From Streptomyces sp. rh34 (GTDB lineage Bacteria; Actinomycetota; Actinomycetes; Streptomycetales; Streptomycetaceae), in contig NZ_NTGZ01000048.1 in NCBI RefSeq assembly GCF_002551245.1, forward strand, positions 1-33,900: DNA of 33,900 nucleotides. Direction: 5' to 3'. Position numbers and translations under genes: made by a program. Below, one piece after another: positions 18,636 to 29,372 of this stretch (positions are counted from its first letter, which is position 1; each line of letters opens with the position of its first letter). The notes under the pieces are model-generated. The model worked only from the letters and a program-made list of their open reading frames with translations. It was not told the origin of the DNA and did no database searches.

Positions 18636-18672
18636 CGTTGTGGCTGTAGCCCCATTCGACGAAAGGTCCACC

Positions 18673-19209
18673 ATGATGTACCTGGCAGCCGAGGAACCGC
18701 AGATGCCTCTGCTCCCGGTCTGGCCTGAAGTCGTCATCGGCTTGATCTGCTTCGGCATCGTCTTCTTCGTCTTCTCGAAGAAGCTGCTTCCGGTGATCAA
18801 CAAGACCCTGGAAGAGCGCCGCGAGGCGATCGAGGGTGGCATCGAGAAGGCCGAAGCGGCTCAGATCGAGGCCCAGAGCGTTCTTGAGCAGTACAAGGCT
18901 CAGCTCGCCGAAGCCCGCCACGAGGCCGCCCGTCTGCGCCAGGAGGCGCAGGAGCAGGGTGCCGTCATCATCCAGGAGATGAAGGCGGAAGGTCAGCGGC
19001 AGCGCGAAGAGATCATCGCCGCCGGCCACACCCAGATCGAGGCCGACCGCAAGGCCGCTGCCTCGGCGCTGCGCCAGGACGTGGGCAAGCTCGCCACCGA
19101 CCTGGCCGGCAAGCTCGTCGGCGAGTCCCTCCAGGACCACGCCCGGCAGAGCGGCACCGTCGACCGTTTCCTCGACGAGCTCGAGGCGAAGGCCGAGGCA
19201 GCCCGATGA
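18673..19209 (+). CDS. atpF: ATP synthase Fo subunit b
   Basis: Stator stalk subunit linking subunit a to F1 through delta. About 178 residues: a short N-terminus, one membrane helix (about 20-36, VVIGLICFGIVFFVFSKK), then a long, highly charged coiled coil (LEERREAIEGGIEKAEAAQ onward). ATG 18673 has AAAGG 6 bases upstream; ATG 18676 is an equal alternative and GTG 18640 lacks a ribosome-binding site. The stop overlaps the atpH start (ATGA at 19206-19209), so b and delta are translationally coupled in about equal supply. Confidence 0.96.
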   Translation: MMYLAAEEPQMPLLPVWPEVVIGLICFGIVFFVFSKKLLPVINKTLEERREAIEGGIEKAEAAQIEAQSVLEQYKAQLAEARHEAARLRQEAQEQGAVIIQEMKAEGQRQREEIIAAGHTQIEADRKAAASALRQDVGKLATDLAGKLVGESLQDHARQSGTVDRFLDELEAKAEAAR

Positions 19210-20021
19210 ACAGCGCGAGCCGCGAAGCACTGGCTGCCGCACGCGAGCGTCTCGACGCGCTGACCGACAACACGTCGGTCGACGCGGCGAAGCTCGCCGA
19301 GGAGCTGGCATCGGTCACCGCGCTGCTCCACCGCGAAGTATCCCTGCGCCGGGTCCTCACCGACCCGGCCCAGAGCGGCGAGAGCAAGGCCGAGCTGGCC
19401 GCGCGTCTGCTCGGCGGACAGGTGGGCGGCGAGACCCTCGACCTGGTCTCCGGACTGGTCCGGTCCCGCTGGTCGCAGTCGCGTGACCTGGTGGACTCGG
19501 TCGAGGAACTGGCGAACACCGCAGACCTCACCGCGGCCCAGCGCGGCGGCCGCCTCGACGACGTCGAGGACGAGCTGTTCCGGTTCGGCCGGATCGTCGG
19601 CTCCGACAAGGAGCTGCGCTCCGCGCTCACCAGCCGTACGGCCACGGCGTCCGCCAAGGGCGAGCTGCTGCGCAGCCTGCTCGGCGGCAAGGCGCAGCCG
19701 GTCACCGAGCGGATCATCGTCCGCCTGGTCACCCAGCCCCGTGGACGTAGCCTGGAAGCAGGGCTGGACTCGCTGTCCAAGCTCGCCGCGGAGCGCCGGG
19801 ACCGCATGGTCGCCGTCGTCACCTCGGCGGTGCCGCTCAGCGACCGGCAGAAGCAGCGCCTCGGCGACGCCCTGGCGAAGCTCTACGGCCGGCAGATGCA
19901 CCTGAACCTGGACGTGGACCCCGCGGTCCTCGGCGGGATCTCGGTGCGCGTCGGTGACGAGATCATCAACGGCACCGTCGCGGAGCGCCTCGAAGAGGCG
20001 ACCCGACGCATGGCCGGCTGA
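19206..20021 (+). CDS. atpH: ATP synthase F1 subunit delta
   Basis: OSCP-type protein joining the top of F1 to the b stalk. 271 residues, longer than the 177 of E. coli because actinobacterial delta has an extended N-terminal region. The C-terminal part ([19 protein letters not shown], then a [22 protein letters not shown] ending) is the conserved delta signature. It begins within the atpF stop codon. A 128-base spacer with two hairpins follows before atpA, the longest gap within the F1 genes. Confidence 0.95.
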   Translation: MNSASREALAAARERLDALTDNTSVDAAKLAEELASVTALLHREVSLRRVLTDPAQSGESKAELAARLLGGQVGGETLDLVSGLVRSRWSQSRDLVDSVEELANTADLTAAQRGGRLDDVEDELFRFGRIVGSDKELRSALTSRTATASAKGELLRSLLGGKAQPVTERIIVRLVTQPRGRSLEAGLDSLSKLAAERRDRMVAVVTSAVPLSDRQKQRLGDALAKLYGRQMHLNLDVDPAVLGGISVRVGDEIINGTVAERLEEATRRMAG

Positions 20022-20047
20022 CACAGAGCAAGAACAAGCAAGACCAG

Positions 20048-20108
20048 CGGCCCGGTTGGGCCGTGCAGAAATTGCAGAAGATTCCTGGGGGTCGGCCCCC
20101 AGACCCCC
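20048..20108 (+). promoter_or_regulatory. Hairpin cluster in the atpH-atpA spacer
   Basis: Hairpin 1 is CGGCCC (20048-20053) with GGGCCG (20058-20063), loop GGTT. Hairpin 2 is CTGGGGG (20085-20091) with CCCCCAG (20096-20102), loop TCGG. The G-run of hairpin 2 can instead pair as GGGGGTC (20087-20093) with GACCCCC (20102-20108), so two exclusive folds exist. An AAGGAG lies shortly downstream, before atpA. Confidence 0.65.
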
Positions 20109-20149
20109 TTAAGAAACTTCGGGCCCAACAAGGAGAGCAGGGAACCCAG

Positions 20150-21721
20150 ATGGCGGAGCTCACGATCCGGCCGGAGGAGATCCGGGACGCACTGGATAAC
20201 TTTGTCCAGTCGTACCAGCCGGACGCGGCCTCGCGCGAGGAGGTCGGTACGGTCAGCGTTGCCGGCGACGGCATCGCGAAGGTGGAGGGTCTTCCCTCCG
20301 CCATGGCGAACGAGCTGCTGAAGTTCGAGGACGGCACCCTCGGTCTCGCCCTCAACCTCGAGGAGCGCGAGATCGGTGCGATCGTCCTCGGCGAGTTCAG
20401 CGGCATCGAGGAGGGCCAGCCGGTGCAGCGCACCGGTGAGGTGCTCTCCGTCGGCGTCGGCGAGGGTTACCTCGGCCGCGTCGTCGACCCGCTCGGCAAC
20501 CCGATCGACGGTCTCGGCGAGATCGAGACCGACAGCCGCCGCGCCCTCGAGCTGCAGGCCCCTGGCGTCATGGTCCGTAAGTCGGTGCACGAGCCGATGC
20601 AGACCGGCTACAAGGCCGTCGACGCCATGGTGCCGATCGGCCGCGGCCAGCGTCAGCTGATCATCGGCGACCGTCAGACGGGTAAGACCGCGCTGGCCGT
20701 CGACACGATCATCAACCAGCGCGACAACTGGCGCTCGGGCGACGTGAACAAGCAGGTGCGCTGCATCTACGTCGCCATCGGTCAGAAGGGTTCCACCATC
20801 GCCTCCGTGCGTGGTGCGCTCGAAGAGGCCGGTGCGCTGGAGTACACGACCATCGTCGCCGCCCCGGCGTCCGACCCGGCCGGCTTCAAGTACCTGGCGC
20901 CGTACACCGGTTCGGCCATCGGCCAGCACTGGATGTACGACGGCAAGCACGTCCTGATCATCTTCGACGACCTCTCGAAGCAGGCCGACGCCTACCGCGC
21001 CGTGTCCCTGCTGCTGCGCCGCCCGCCGGGCCGCGAGGCCTACCCGGGTGACGTCTTCTACCTGCACTCGCGTCTGCTGGAGCGCTGCGCCAAGCTCTCC
21101 GACGAGATGGGCGCCGGTTCGATGACGGGCCTCCCGATCGTCGAGACCAAGGCGAACGACGTGTCGGCGTTCATTCCGACGAACGTCATCTCCATCACCG
21201 ACGGCCAGTGCTTCCTGGAGTCCGACCTGTTCAACGCGGGTCAGCGTCCGGCGCTCAACGTCGGTATCTCGGTCTCCCGAGTCGGTGGCTCCGCCCAGCA
21301 CAAGGCGATGAAGCAGGTCTCCGGCCGGCTCCGTGTGGACCTCGCCCAGTACCGCGAGCTGGAGGCGTTCGCCGCCTTCGGTTCCGACCTGGACGCGGCC
21401 TCGAAGGCCTCGCTGGAGCGCGGTAAGCGCATGGTCGAGCTGCTGAAGCAGCCGCAGTACGCCCCGTTCCCGATGGAGGAGCAGGTCGTCTCGGTCTGGG
21501 CCGGCACCACGGGCAAGATGGACGACGTCCCGGTCGAGGACATCCGTCGCTTCGAAGCCGAGCTGCTGGAGTTCCTGCGCCGTGAGCGCAAGGACCTCCT
21601 GACCAGCATCGCCGAAGGCGGCAAGATGTCCGACGACACGCTGCAGTCGATCGCCGACGCGATCGCCGCCTTCAAGCAGCAGTTCGAGACCTCGGACGGC
21701 AAGCTCCTGGGCGAGGGCTGA
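20150..21721 (+). CDS. atpA: ATP synthase F1 subunit alpha
   Basis: Non-catalytic nucleotide-binding subunit of the alpha3-beta3 head. 523 residues. The Walker A motif is GDRQTGKT at 173-180 (K179). The [20 protein letters not shown] region of the beta-barrel and the alpha signature [17 protein letters not shown] are clear. ATG 20150 gives [18 protein letters not shown], the usual N-terminus. Both AAGGAG at about 20130 and AGGGAA closer in could serve as ribosome-binding sites. A longer open frame back to 20063 crosses the hairpins and is rejected. atpG starts 3 bases after the stop. Confidence 0.98.
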   Translation: MAELTIRPEEIRDALDNFVQSYQPDAASREEVGTVSVAGDGIAKVEGLPSAMANELLKFEDGTLGLALNLEEREIGAIVLGEFSGIEEGQPVQRTGEVLSVGVGEGYLGRVVDPLGNPIDGLGEIETDSRRALELQAPGVMVRKSVHEPMQTGYKAVDAMVPIGRGQRQLIIGDRQTGKTALAVDTIINQRDNWRSGDVNKQVRCIYVAIGQKGSTIASVRGALEEAGALEYTTIVAAPASDPAGFKYLAPYTGSAIGQHWMYDGKHVLIIFDDLSKQADAYRAVSLLLRRPPGREAYPGDVFYLHSRLLERCAKLSDEMGAGSMTGLPIVETKANDVSAFIPTNVISITDGQCFLESDLFNAGQRPALNVGISVSRVGGSAQHKAMKQVSGRLRVDLAQYRELEAFAAFGSDLDAASKASLERGKRMVELLKQPQYAPFPMEEQVVSVWAGTTGKMDDVPVEDIRRFEAELLEFLRRERKDLLTSIAEGGKMSDDTLQSIADAIAAFKQQFETSDGKLLGEG

Positions 21722-21724
21722 TCG

Positions 21725-24084
<2,360 letters not shown>

Positions 24085-24098
24085 GCCTCCGGCTCACC

Positions 24099-24127
24099 GA
24101 GGGGGGTGGGTGTGTCCCGCCCCCCTC
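24099..24127 (+). terminator. Hairpin between atpD and atpC
   Basis: A 12-bp stem with one G-U pair (24099-24110 with 24116-24127), loop TGTGT, lies 15 bases after the atpD stop. It looks like a Streptomyces terminator without a U-run, but the operon continues into atpC, so it may be a partial terminator or a 3'-end protector for the upstream message. Confidence 0.65.
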
Positions 24128-24138
24128 ACCACGCCCCG

Positions 24139-24144
24139 TAGAAT
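24139..24144 (+). promoter_or_regulatory. Possible internal promoter -10 for atpC
   Basis: TAGAAT is an excellent -10 word, in an AT-rich patch 50 bases before atpC and directly after the hairpin. The -35 position (about 24115-24121) falls in the hairpin arm and matches poorly. Confidence 0.3.
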
Positions 24145-24193
24145 TGAACCGACACCCGGCCGGGCGGCCGGGTGGTGACCCGAGGAGCCACCC

Positions 24194-24568
24194 TTGGCTG
24201 CTGAGCTGCATGTCGAGCTGGTCGCCGCCGACCGAAGTGTCTGGTCCGGCGAGGCCACCCTGGTCGTCGCGCGCACCACGTCCGGCGACATCGGCGTCAT
24301 GCCCGGTCACCAGCCGCTTCTCGGTGTGCTGGAATCGGGCCCGGTGACGATCCGCACGAGTGAGGGCGGCACCGTCATCGCCGCTGTGCACGGTGGATTC
24401 ATCTCGTTCGCGGACGACAAGCTGTCGCTGCTGGCCGAGATCGCCGAGCTGGCCGACGAGATCGATGTCGAGCGCGCCGAGCGGGCGCTGGAACTCGCGA
24501 AGTCGGACGCGGACGCCGCTGCCCAGCGGCGCGCCGACGTACGACTGCGCGCGGTGGCGGTGCGCTAG
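24194..24568 (+). CDS. atpC: ATP synthase F1 subunit epsilon
   Basis: Rotor subunit that couples the c-ring to gamma and can inhibit ATP hydrolysis. 124 residues. The N-terminal beta-sandwich is clear ([31 protein letters not shown] then [16 protein letters not shown]) and is followed by the two C-terminal helices. The start is TTG 24194, supported by GAGGAG at 24182-24187 with 6 bases of spacing; no ATG or GTG is available near. The weak start codon and the hairpin upstream would both lower its output relative to beta. It is the last gene of the operon. Confidence 0.96.
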   Translation: MAAELHVELVAADRSVWSGEATLVVARTTSGDIGVMPGHQPLLGVLESGPVTIRTSEGGTVIAAVHGGFISFADDKLSLLAEIAELADEIDVERAERALELAKSDADAAAQRRADVRLRAVAVR

Positions 24569-24591
24569 CACCCCACTGACAGATGTCTTTA

Positions 24592-24638
24592 CTCAGCCGC
24601 GGCCCGAGCTGGAGCAATCCAGCCGTGTCGCGGCTGAG
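24592..24638 (+). terminator. Terminator of the atp operon
   Basis: CTCAGCCGCG (24592-24601) pairs with CGCGGCTGAG (24629-24638), and inside it GCTGG (24608-24612) pairs with CCAGC (24619-24623). The double hairpin begins 23 bases after the atpC stop. Confidence 0.75.
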
Positions 24639-24700
24639 GCGATGCAGGTGCAATACGGTTTCGGTGTTCGTTACTCGACGATGCGAGGAGGTCGGTGGAG

Positions 24701-25147
24701 ATGGTCCTCGCGTTGTGGGTGGGCGCGTCCGTCGTGGTCACGGTCCTGTTGGGACTGTTCGTCTTCGGCCTGCGCCGGAGGCTGATCCAGCGGTCCGGAG
24801 GGACCTTCGACTGCAGCCTGCGGTGGGACGTGTCGGAGGAACCCGATGCGCTCGGCAAGGGCTGGGTGTACGGGGTCGCCCGCTACAGCGGTGACCGCGT
24901 CGACTGGTTCCGGGTCTTCTCCTACGCTCCTCGCCCCCGCCGGGGCCTGGAGCGTTCTGCGATCGAGGTGATCGCCCGCCGGCTGCCGGAGGGCGAGGAG
25001 GAGCTCGCGCTCCTGTCCGACTCCGTCGTGCTCGGCTGTCTCCACCGCGGGACCCGCCTGGAGCTGGCGATGAGCGAGGACGCCCTGACCGGCTTCCTCG
25101 CCTGGCTGGAGGCGGCGCCGCCCGGCCAGCGGGTCAATGTGGCCTGA
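24701..25147 (+). CDS. DUF2550 family membrane-anchored protein
   Basis: About 148 residues. One N-terminal membrane helix (about 3-24, ALWVGASVVVTVLLGLFVFGL) is followed by RRRLIQ and a cytoplasmic domain with the conserved FDCSLRW and GWVYGVARY segments. Relatives occur after the ATP synthase operon across actinobacteria, where the family is known as DUF2550; no function is established. AGGAGG at 24686-24691 lies 9 bases before ATG 24701; GTG 24695 is in frame but only 3 bases from it. The atp terminator upstream suggests separate transcription, though no promoter is clear in the 130-base gap. Confidence 0.85.
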   Translation: MVLALWVGASVVVTVLLGLFVFGLRRRLIQRSGGTFDCSLRWDVSEEPDALGKGWVYGVARYSGDRVDWFRVFSYAPRPRRGLERSAIEVIARRLPEGEEELALLSDSVVLGCLHRGTRLELAMSEDALTGFLAWLEAAPPGQRVNVA

Positions 25148-25172
25148 TAGGAAGCCCCGCTGGAAGAGGGTC

Positions 25173-25193
25173 CCCCCGGGCGAAGTCCGGGGG
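25173..25193 (+). terminator. Hairpin after the DUF2550 gene
   Basis: CCCCCGG (25173-25179) pairs with CCGGGGG (25187-25193), loop of seven bases. It lies 25 bases after the stop. No T-run follows. Confidence 0.55.
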
Positions 25194-25250
25194 AGGGGCA
25201 ACGTCGCGTAGCGGCGTACGCGGCCGACGGAGGAACGTACACAGCGAAAA

Positions 25251-25285
25251 ACCGGGGAGACGGGGGGCGGACCCGTCTCCCCGGT
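25251..25285 (-). terminator. Bidirectional terminator between convergent genes
   Basis: A perfect 14-bp stem (25251-25264 with 25272-25285) with a 7-base loop. On the minus strand it is followed by five T residues (the A-run at 25247-25251), making it a classical terminator 50 bases beyond the chitinase stop. On the plus strand it is followed by GTCTTT and would also stop read-through from the DUF2550 gene. Confidence 0.92.
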
Positions 25286-25335
25286 GTCTTTCCGGGGTGG
25301 TGCTTGCCGTTACGGCGTGGGGAGCACCGTCGTCG

Positions 25336-27210
25336 TTACTTCAGGCCGCTGGTGACCGCGGTCACCAGTTCGCCGTTGCTGGTGTCACCGGAGAGCTCCC
25401 AGATGAACGCTCCGCCCATGCCCTGGTTCTTCGTCCAGTTCATCTTCGAGCCGATGGTGGCCGGGGTGTCGTAGCTCCACCAGTTGGTGCCGCAGTGCGC
25501 GTACGCGGTGCCGCCGACGGTGCCGGTGGCCGGGCAGGTGTTCTTGAGGACCTTGTAGTCCTCGAAGCCCGCCTCGTACGTGCCCGGGGCCGCGCCGGTC
25601 GCCGTGCCGCCGGGGGCGGACTGGGTGACACCGGTCCAGCCACGGCCGTAGAAGCCGATGCCGAGGAGCAGCTTCTTGGCCGGGACGCCCTGTGCCTTCA
25701 GCTTGGCGATGGCGTCGGCGGAGGTGAAGCCCTGCTGCGGGATGCCGGTGTACGGGGTCAGCGGCGAGTGCGGGGCCGTCGGGCCCTGCTTCGCCCAGGC
25801 GCCGAAGAAGTCGTACGTCATCACGTTGTACCAGTCGAAGGACTTGGCGGCGCCGCCGTAGTCGGCCGCGTCGATCTTGCCGCCGTTGGAGCCGTCCGCG
25901 GTGATGGCGGCGGTGACCAGGTTGTTCGGGCCGAACTTGGCCCGCATGGCGTCGGCCATGGTCTTGATCGCGGCCGGGCCGCTGGTGTCACAGGTCAGAC
26001 CACAGGCGTTGGGGTACTCCCAGTCGAGGTCGATGCCGTCGAAGACATCGGCCCAGCGGGGGTCCTCGACCAGGTCGTAGCAGGACTGCGCGAAGGCGGC
26101 GGGGTTCTGCACGGCCTGGGGGAAGCCGCCGGACCAGGTCCAGCCGCCGAACGACCAGAGGATCTTGATGTGCGGGTACTTGGCCTTCAGCTTGCGCAGC
26201 TGGTTGAAGTTGCCGCGCAGCGGCTGGTCCCAGGTGTCGGCGACGCCGTCGACGGACTGGTCGGCGGTGTACGCCTTGTCGTAGTCGGCGTAGGAGTCGC
26301 CGATGGTGCACTTGCCGTTCTGCACGTTGCCGAAGGCGTAGTTGATGTGCGTGATCTTCGCGGCCGTGCCGGACGTCACCAGGTTCTTGACGTGGTAGTT
26401 GCGCCCGTAGACGCCCCAGTTCGTGAAGTAGCCCATGGTGATCTTGTCGCCGCCGGGGCCGGGCTCCTGGCCGCCGCCGGTGGTGCGCACGGAGACGGAG
26501 CCGGAGGCCGGGCCGGTCTGGTCGGCGGTGTCCCGGGCCTGTACGGCGTAGGAGTAGTCGGTGCCCGCGGTCAGACCGGTGTTGGTGTACGTCGTGCCGG
26601 TGACCGTGGCGACCTTCGCGCCGTCCCGCAGCACGTCGTAGTTCTTGACGCCCTTGTCGTCGGTCGCGGCGCTCCAGCTGAGCTTCACCGAGGTGTCGGT
26701 GACGTTGCTGGTGGTGGGGGTGCCGGGAGCCGAGGGCGGGTTGTCGCCGGGGACGGAGCCGCCGTCACAGGAGGCGCCGTTCAGCTTGCAGCCCGTGGGG
26801 GCGCCGGAGCCGGTGCCGTTGAAGCCGAAGCTGACGCTGGCGCCGGGCGCCACGGACCCGTTCCAGGAGAGGTTCTTGGCGGTGTAGTGGCCGCCGCTGC
26901 TGGTGAGGGAGGCGTCCCAGGCGGAGCCGGCCGAGGTGCCCGAGGGGAAGTCCCACTCGATGGTCCAGGAGGAGAGCGCGGTGGTGCCGGTGTTCTTCAC
27001 CGTCCACTGACCCTCGAAGCCGCTGCCCCAGTCCGACTTCTTGGTGTACGTGGCGGTGGCCGATGTGGCCGCCGTGGCGGGGGAGGCGAGCCCCACCATC
27101 GCGGCCAGCGGCACGACCAGCGCGGTCAGGCCCGCGATGACCTTGGACCGGCCGCTCCGGGCGGGGACCCATCGGAATCTGGATCGGCGTTGGGGGGATT
27201 CTGTGCTCAA
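25336..27210 (-). CDS. chiC: Secreted family 18 chitinase with CBM2 and FnIII domains
   Basis: Hydrolyses chitin outside the cell. About 624 residues: a long Arg-rich signal peptide (helix about 24-41, likely cleavage near ASPATA, residue 47), a family 2 carbohydrate-binding module (about 50-150, with two conserved cysteines at its end), a fibronectin III linker (about 157-242), and a GH18 catalytic domain (about 253-624) with DGIDLDWEY and the acid E398. The start is TTG 27210, with GAGGAG 5 bases upstream; the frame stays open to 27339 but that part is promoter DNA. It corresponds in layout and position, from memory, to S. coelicolor chiC. It lies downstream of a two-component pair on the same strand and behind a promoter with chitinase direct repeats. 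Confidence 0.93.
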   Translation of the reverse strand: MSTESPQRRSRFRWVPARSGRSKVIAGLTALVVPLAAMVGLASPATAATSATATYTKKSDWGSGFEGQWTVKNTGTTALSSWTIEWDFPSGTSAGSAWDASLTSSGGHYTAKNLSWNGSVAPGASVSFGFNGTGSGAPTGCKLNGASCDGGSVPGDNPPSAPGTPTTSNVTDTSVKLSWSAATDDKGVKNYDVLRDGAKVATVTGTTYTNTGLTAGTDYSYAVQARDTADQTGPASGSVSVRTTGGGQEPGPGGDKITMGYFTNWGVYGRNYHVKNLVTSGTAAKITHINYAFGNVQNGKCTIGDSYADYDKAYTADQSVDGVADTWDQPLRGNFNQLRKLKAKYPHIKILWSFGGWTWSGGFPQAVQNPAAFAQSCYDLVEDPRWADVFDGIDLDWEYPNACGLTCDTSGPAAIKTMADAMRAKFGPNNLVTAAITADGSNGGKIDAADYGGAAKSFDWYNVMTYDFFGAWAKQGPTAPHSPLTPYTGIPQQGFTSADAIAKLKAQGVPAKKLLLGIGFYGRGWTGVTQSAPGGTATGAAPGTYEAGFEDYKVLKNTCPATGTVGGTAYAHCGTNWWSYDTPATIGSKMNWTKNQGMGGAFIWELSGDTSNGELVTAVTSGLK

Positions 27211-27317
27211 CGGTGCTCCTCGGGTGAGGTCCAACAAACGGGGGTGATTCGTGGACTGCAAACCCTGCGCCGCCCTGAGTACGGGTGCTCTCGTACTCAC
27301 CGCAGTGTGTTTCGGTG

Positions 27318-27346
27318 ACAGTAGGAAGGTCTGGACCAATCGTCAA
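27318..27346 (-). promoter_or_regulatory. Chitinase promoter
   Basis: On the minus strand, TTGACG (27341-27346), a 17-base spacer, and TACTGT (27318-27323) form the best vegetative promoter in the window. The leader to the TTG start is about 100 bases. One direct repeat fills most of the spacer. Confidence 0.85.
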
Positions 27347-27360
27347 GAGGTCTGGACCAA
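27327..27360 (-). repeat. Two direct repeats, chitinase operator / DasR-like sites
   Basis: The word TTGGTCCAGACCT (minus strand) occurs at 27327-27339 and again at 27348-27360, exactly 21 bp apart, so both lie on the same face of the helix. It matches the direct repeat known from Streptomyces chitinase promoters and shares 10 of 12 bases with the DasR site core TGGTCTAGACCA. The two copies flank the -35 box: one in the spacer, one upstream. Confidence 0.85.
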
Positions 27361-27363
27361 AGA

Positions 27364-28026
27364 TCAGCTCGCGGCTCGGATCCCCAACTCCTGTGCCAGG
27401 ACCGCCGCCTGAACCCGGCTGCGCAGCTCCAGCTTGCCCAGCAACCTGCTGACGTGCGTCTTCACCGTGGCCTCGGCCATCGAGAGACGCAGCGCGATCT
27501 CCGCGTTCGACAAGCCCTCGCCCAGGCACCCCAGCACTTCGAGTTCACGCCGGGTGAGCGCGTCCAGCACCGCCGGATCGGCCGTCCCCCGGCCGCGTAC
27601 GGGGGACGCCCCGGCGAACTCCGCGATCAGCCGACGGGTCACGGCCGGGGCGATCAGCCCCTCTCCGCGCGCCACCGTCCGTACCGCCTCCAGCAGATCA
27701 CGGGCGTCGGTGTTCTTCAGCAGGAAGCCGGAGGCCCCCGCGCGCAGCGCCCCGAAGACGTACTCGTCCAGATCGAACGTGGTCAGCACCAGGACGTCCG
27801 CGAGCTCCTCCGCGACCACCTGCCGCGTCGCCGACACCCCGTCGAGGCGCGGCATCTGCACATCCATCAGCACCAGGTCCGGGCGGAGTTCACGGGCCAG
27901 GCGCACCGCCGCCTCGCCGTCCGCCGCCTCCCCGACGACCTCGATGTCCGGCGCGCTGGAGAGGATCAGCACCAGCCCCGCGCGCACCGCCGCCTGGTCC
28001 TCCGCGACCAGTACCCGAATCGTCAT
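27364..28026 (-). CDS. chiR: NarL-family response regulator, probable ChiR
   Basis: 220 residues. The receiver domain (about 1-120) has the acidic pair at E9-D10, the phospho-acceptor D55 in LVLMDVQMP, the Thr of LVLTTFD and the Lys of FLLKNTDA. A LuxR-type helix-turn-helix follows at about 155-215 (LTRRELEVLGCLGEGLSNAEIA then ATVKTHVSRLLGKL). ATG 28026 lies in the ATGA overlap with the kinase stop, so the two are translationally coupled. Only about 150 bases separate it from the chitinase start, and the chitinase direct repeats begin 4 bases after its stop. From memory, a chiS-chiR pair beside chiC controls that chitinase in S. coelicolor; the same order supports the name. Confidence 0.85.
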   Translation of the reverse strand: MTIRVLVAEDQAAVRAGLVLILSSAPDIEVVGEAADGEAAVRLARELRPDLVLMDVQMPRLDGVSATRQVVAEELADVLVLTTFDLDEYVFGALRAGASGFLLKNTDARDLLEAVRTVARGEGLIAPAVTRRLIAEFAGASPVRGRGTADPAVLDALTRRELEVLGCLGEGLSNAEIALRLSMAEATVKTHVSRLLGKLELRSRVQAAVLAQELGIRAAS

Positions 28027-29237
28027 TCCCGCATCGTCCTTTCCACCACGGGCAGTTCGGCCCGCACCCGCCAGATCTTGGTTCCGTCGCCGTCCGGCTC
28101 GGCCCCCGCGGTGATCGTCCCGCCGAGCAGGGCCACCCGCTCCCGCATGCCCACCAGGCCCGCCCCCGAACCGGGCGCCGTCGGCCCGGGACGGCTGCCG
28201 AACACACTGGTCACCTCGATCGTCAGCACCCCGCCGGCGTGGGCGAGCCGCACCGTGACCGGGCCCGGCGCCGCGTGCTTGAGGGCGTTGGTCAGGGACT
28301 CCTGCACGATCCGGTACGCGGCCAGCTCGACCGGCGTCGGCAGTGCGTCGGGCACCGCGTCCCCGGCGCCCTCCAGGGTGCAGATCAGCCCGCTGGACGC
28401 CCCGTTGACGTTCGTCTGCTCGACCAGCGCGTCCAGGGAAGCGAGCGTCGGGGCCGCCGCCGGGGCGTCGTCCTCGCCGCCCTCCCGCAGCAGCCCGATC
28501 AGCCGGCGCATCTCCGCCAGCCCCTCGACACTGTTCTCCCGAATCACCTTCAGGGCGTTCCGCGAGGTCTCCGGGTCGTCGATGGACAGGGCCGCCGTGG
28601 AATGGATCGCCACGGCGGAGAGGTGGTTGGCCACCATGTCGTGCAGCTCCCGTCCCATCCGGGCGCGCTCGGCGACCACCGCCTGCGTCCGGTCCATCTC
28701 GGCCAGCCGCGCGGTCTGTGCGGCGGCCAGCCGGGCGCTGTCGGCGGCGGAGTGATGGGTGCGGACACTGACCCCGGTCAGGGCGGGGATGAAGGAGACC
28801 AGCCCGATGACCAGGCCGATCAGCAGCGCCTCCGGCTTGTGGAACCAGGCCAGGAAGCCGATCGTGGACGCGACGGTGATCAGGAGCGTGGCCACCGGGA
28901 GGCGGCGGGCGGCGGCCGGGGTCCCGTACAGCACGGCCGCGTACATGACGTCCGTGAACATCAGGATGGTGGCGAGGTTGCCCCAGGTGAACTGGTCCGC
29001 CACCAGCGCGAGCGTGCCGATCGTCAGCGCCGTGCGCGGGGCGGTGCGGCGCAGCAGCTCGGCGGCGGCCATGGCGGTCAGCGGTACGAGGGTGACCCAG
29101 CGTGCGGAGAGGGAGTGGCCGCCCTGGGTGTGGAGGCCCAGCACCCACAGGAGCAGCCCCCCGAGCAGCCCGGAGACGGCGAGGGCCACCGCGTCGCGGT
29201 CGGGCCGGATCGAGGTGAGCACCCCTCCATCCAACAC
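28023..29237 (-). CDS. chiS: Sensor histidine kinase, probable ChiS
   Basis: 404 residues. Five or six hydrophobic segments (about 16-35, 47-62, 70-83, 88-105, 115-132, 137-153) form a membrane sensor without a large outer domain. A HisKA_3 dimerisation helix carries the phospho-acceptor H199 in GRELHDMVANHL, and a HATPase domain follows with VQESLTNALKHA and the G-box GSGAGLVGMRERV. It pairs with the response regulator by a four-base overlap. The start is uncertain: GTG 29237 is followed by TTG and preceded by GAAGG at fair spacing; GTG 29222 is in frame but has almost no room for its ribosome-binding site. The ligand is unknown; chitin oligosaccharides are suggested only by the neighbourhood. 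Confidence 0.85.
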   Translation of the reverse strand: MLDGGVLTSIRPDRDAVALAVSGLLGGLLLWVLGLHTQGGHSLSARWVTLVPLTAMAAAELLRRTAPRTALTIGTLALVADQFTWGNLATILMFTDVMYAAVLYGTPAAARRLPVATLLITVASTIGFLAWFHKPEALLIGLVIGLVSFIPALTGVSVRTHHSAADSARLAAAQTARLAEMDRTQAVVAERARMGRELHDMVANHLSAVAIHSTAALSIDDPETSRNALKVIRENSVEGLAEMRRLIGLLREGGEDDAPAAAPTLASLDALVEQTNVNGASSGLICTLEGAGDAVPDALPTPVELAAYRIVQESLTNALKHAAPGPVTVRLAHAGGVLTIEVTSVFGSRPGPTAPGSGAGLVGMRERVALLGGTITAGAEPDGDGTKIWRVRAELPVVERTMRE

Positions 29238-29372
29238 GCACCGCCGCCTTCGGACCTCCCTTCGCGGGCCGATCCGCGACTACACCGAACGATGCAGTCC
29301 CGTTTCGTCACTGCCGACGACGTATCCGCGCCCGGCGGCCGGGAGGCTGAAGGGGAACGGGAGGAGAGAGTC

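Noticed and set aside
25297..27318. 673-residue plus-strand frame opposite the chitinase
   Set aside because: The minus strand has a full signal peptide-CBM2-FnIII-GH18 protein with terminator and promoter; the plus frame is low-complexity.
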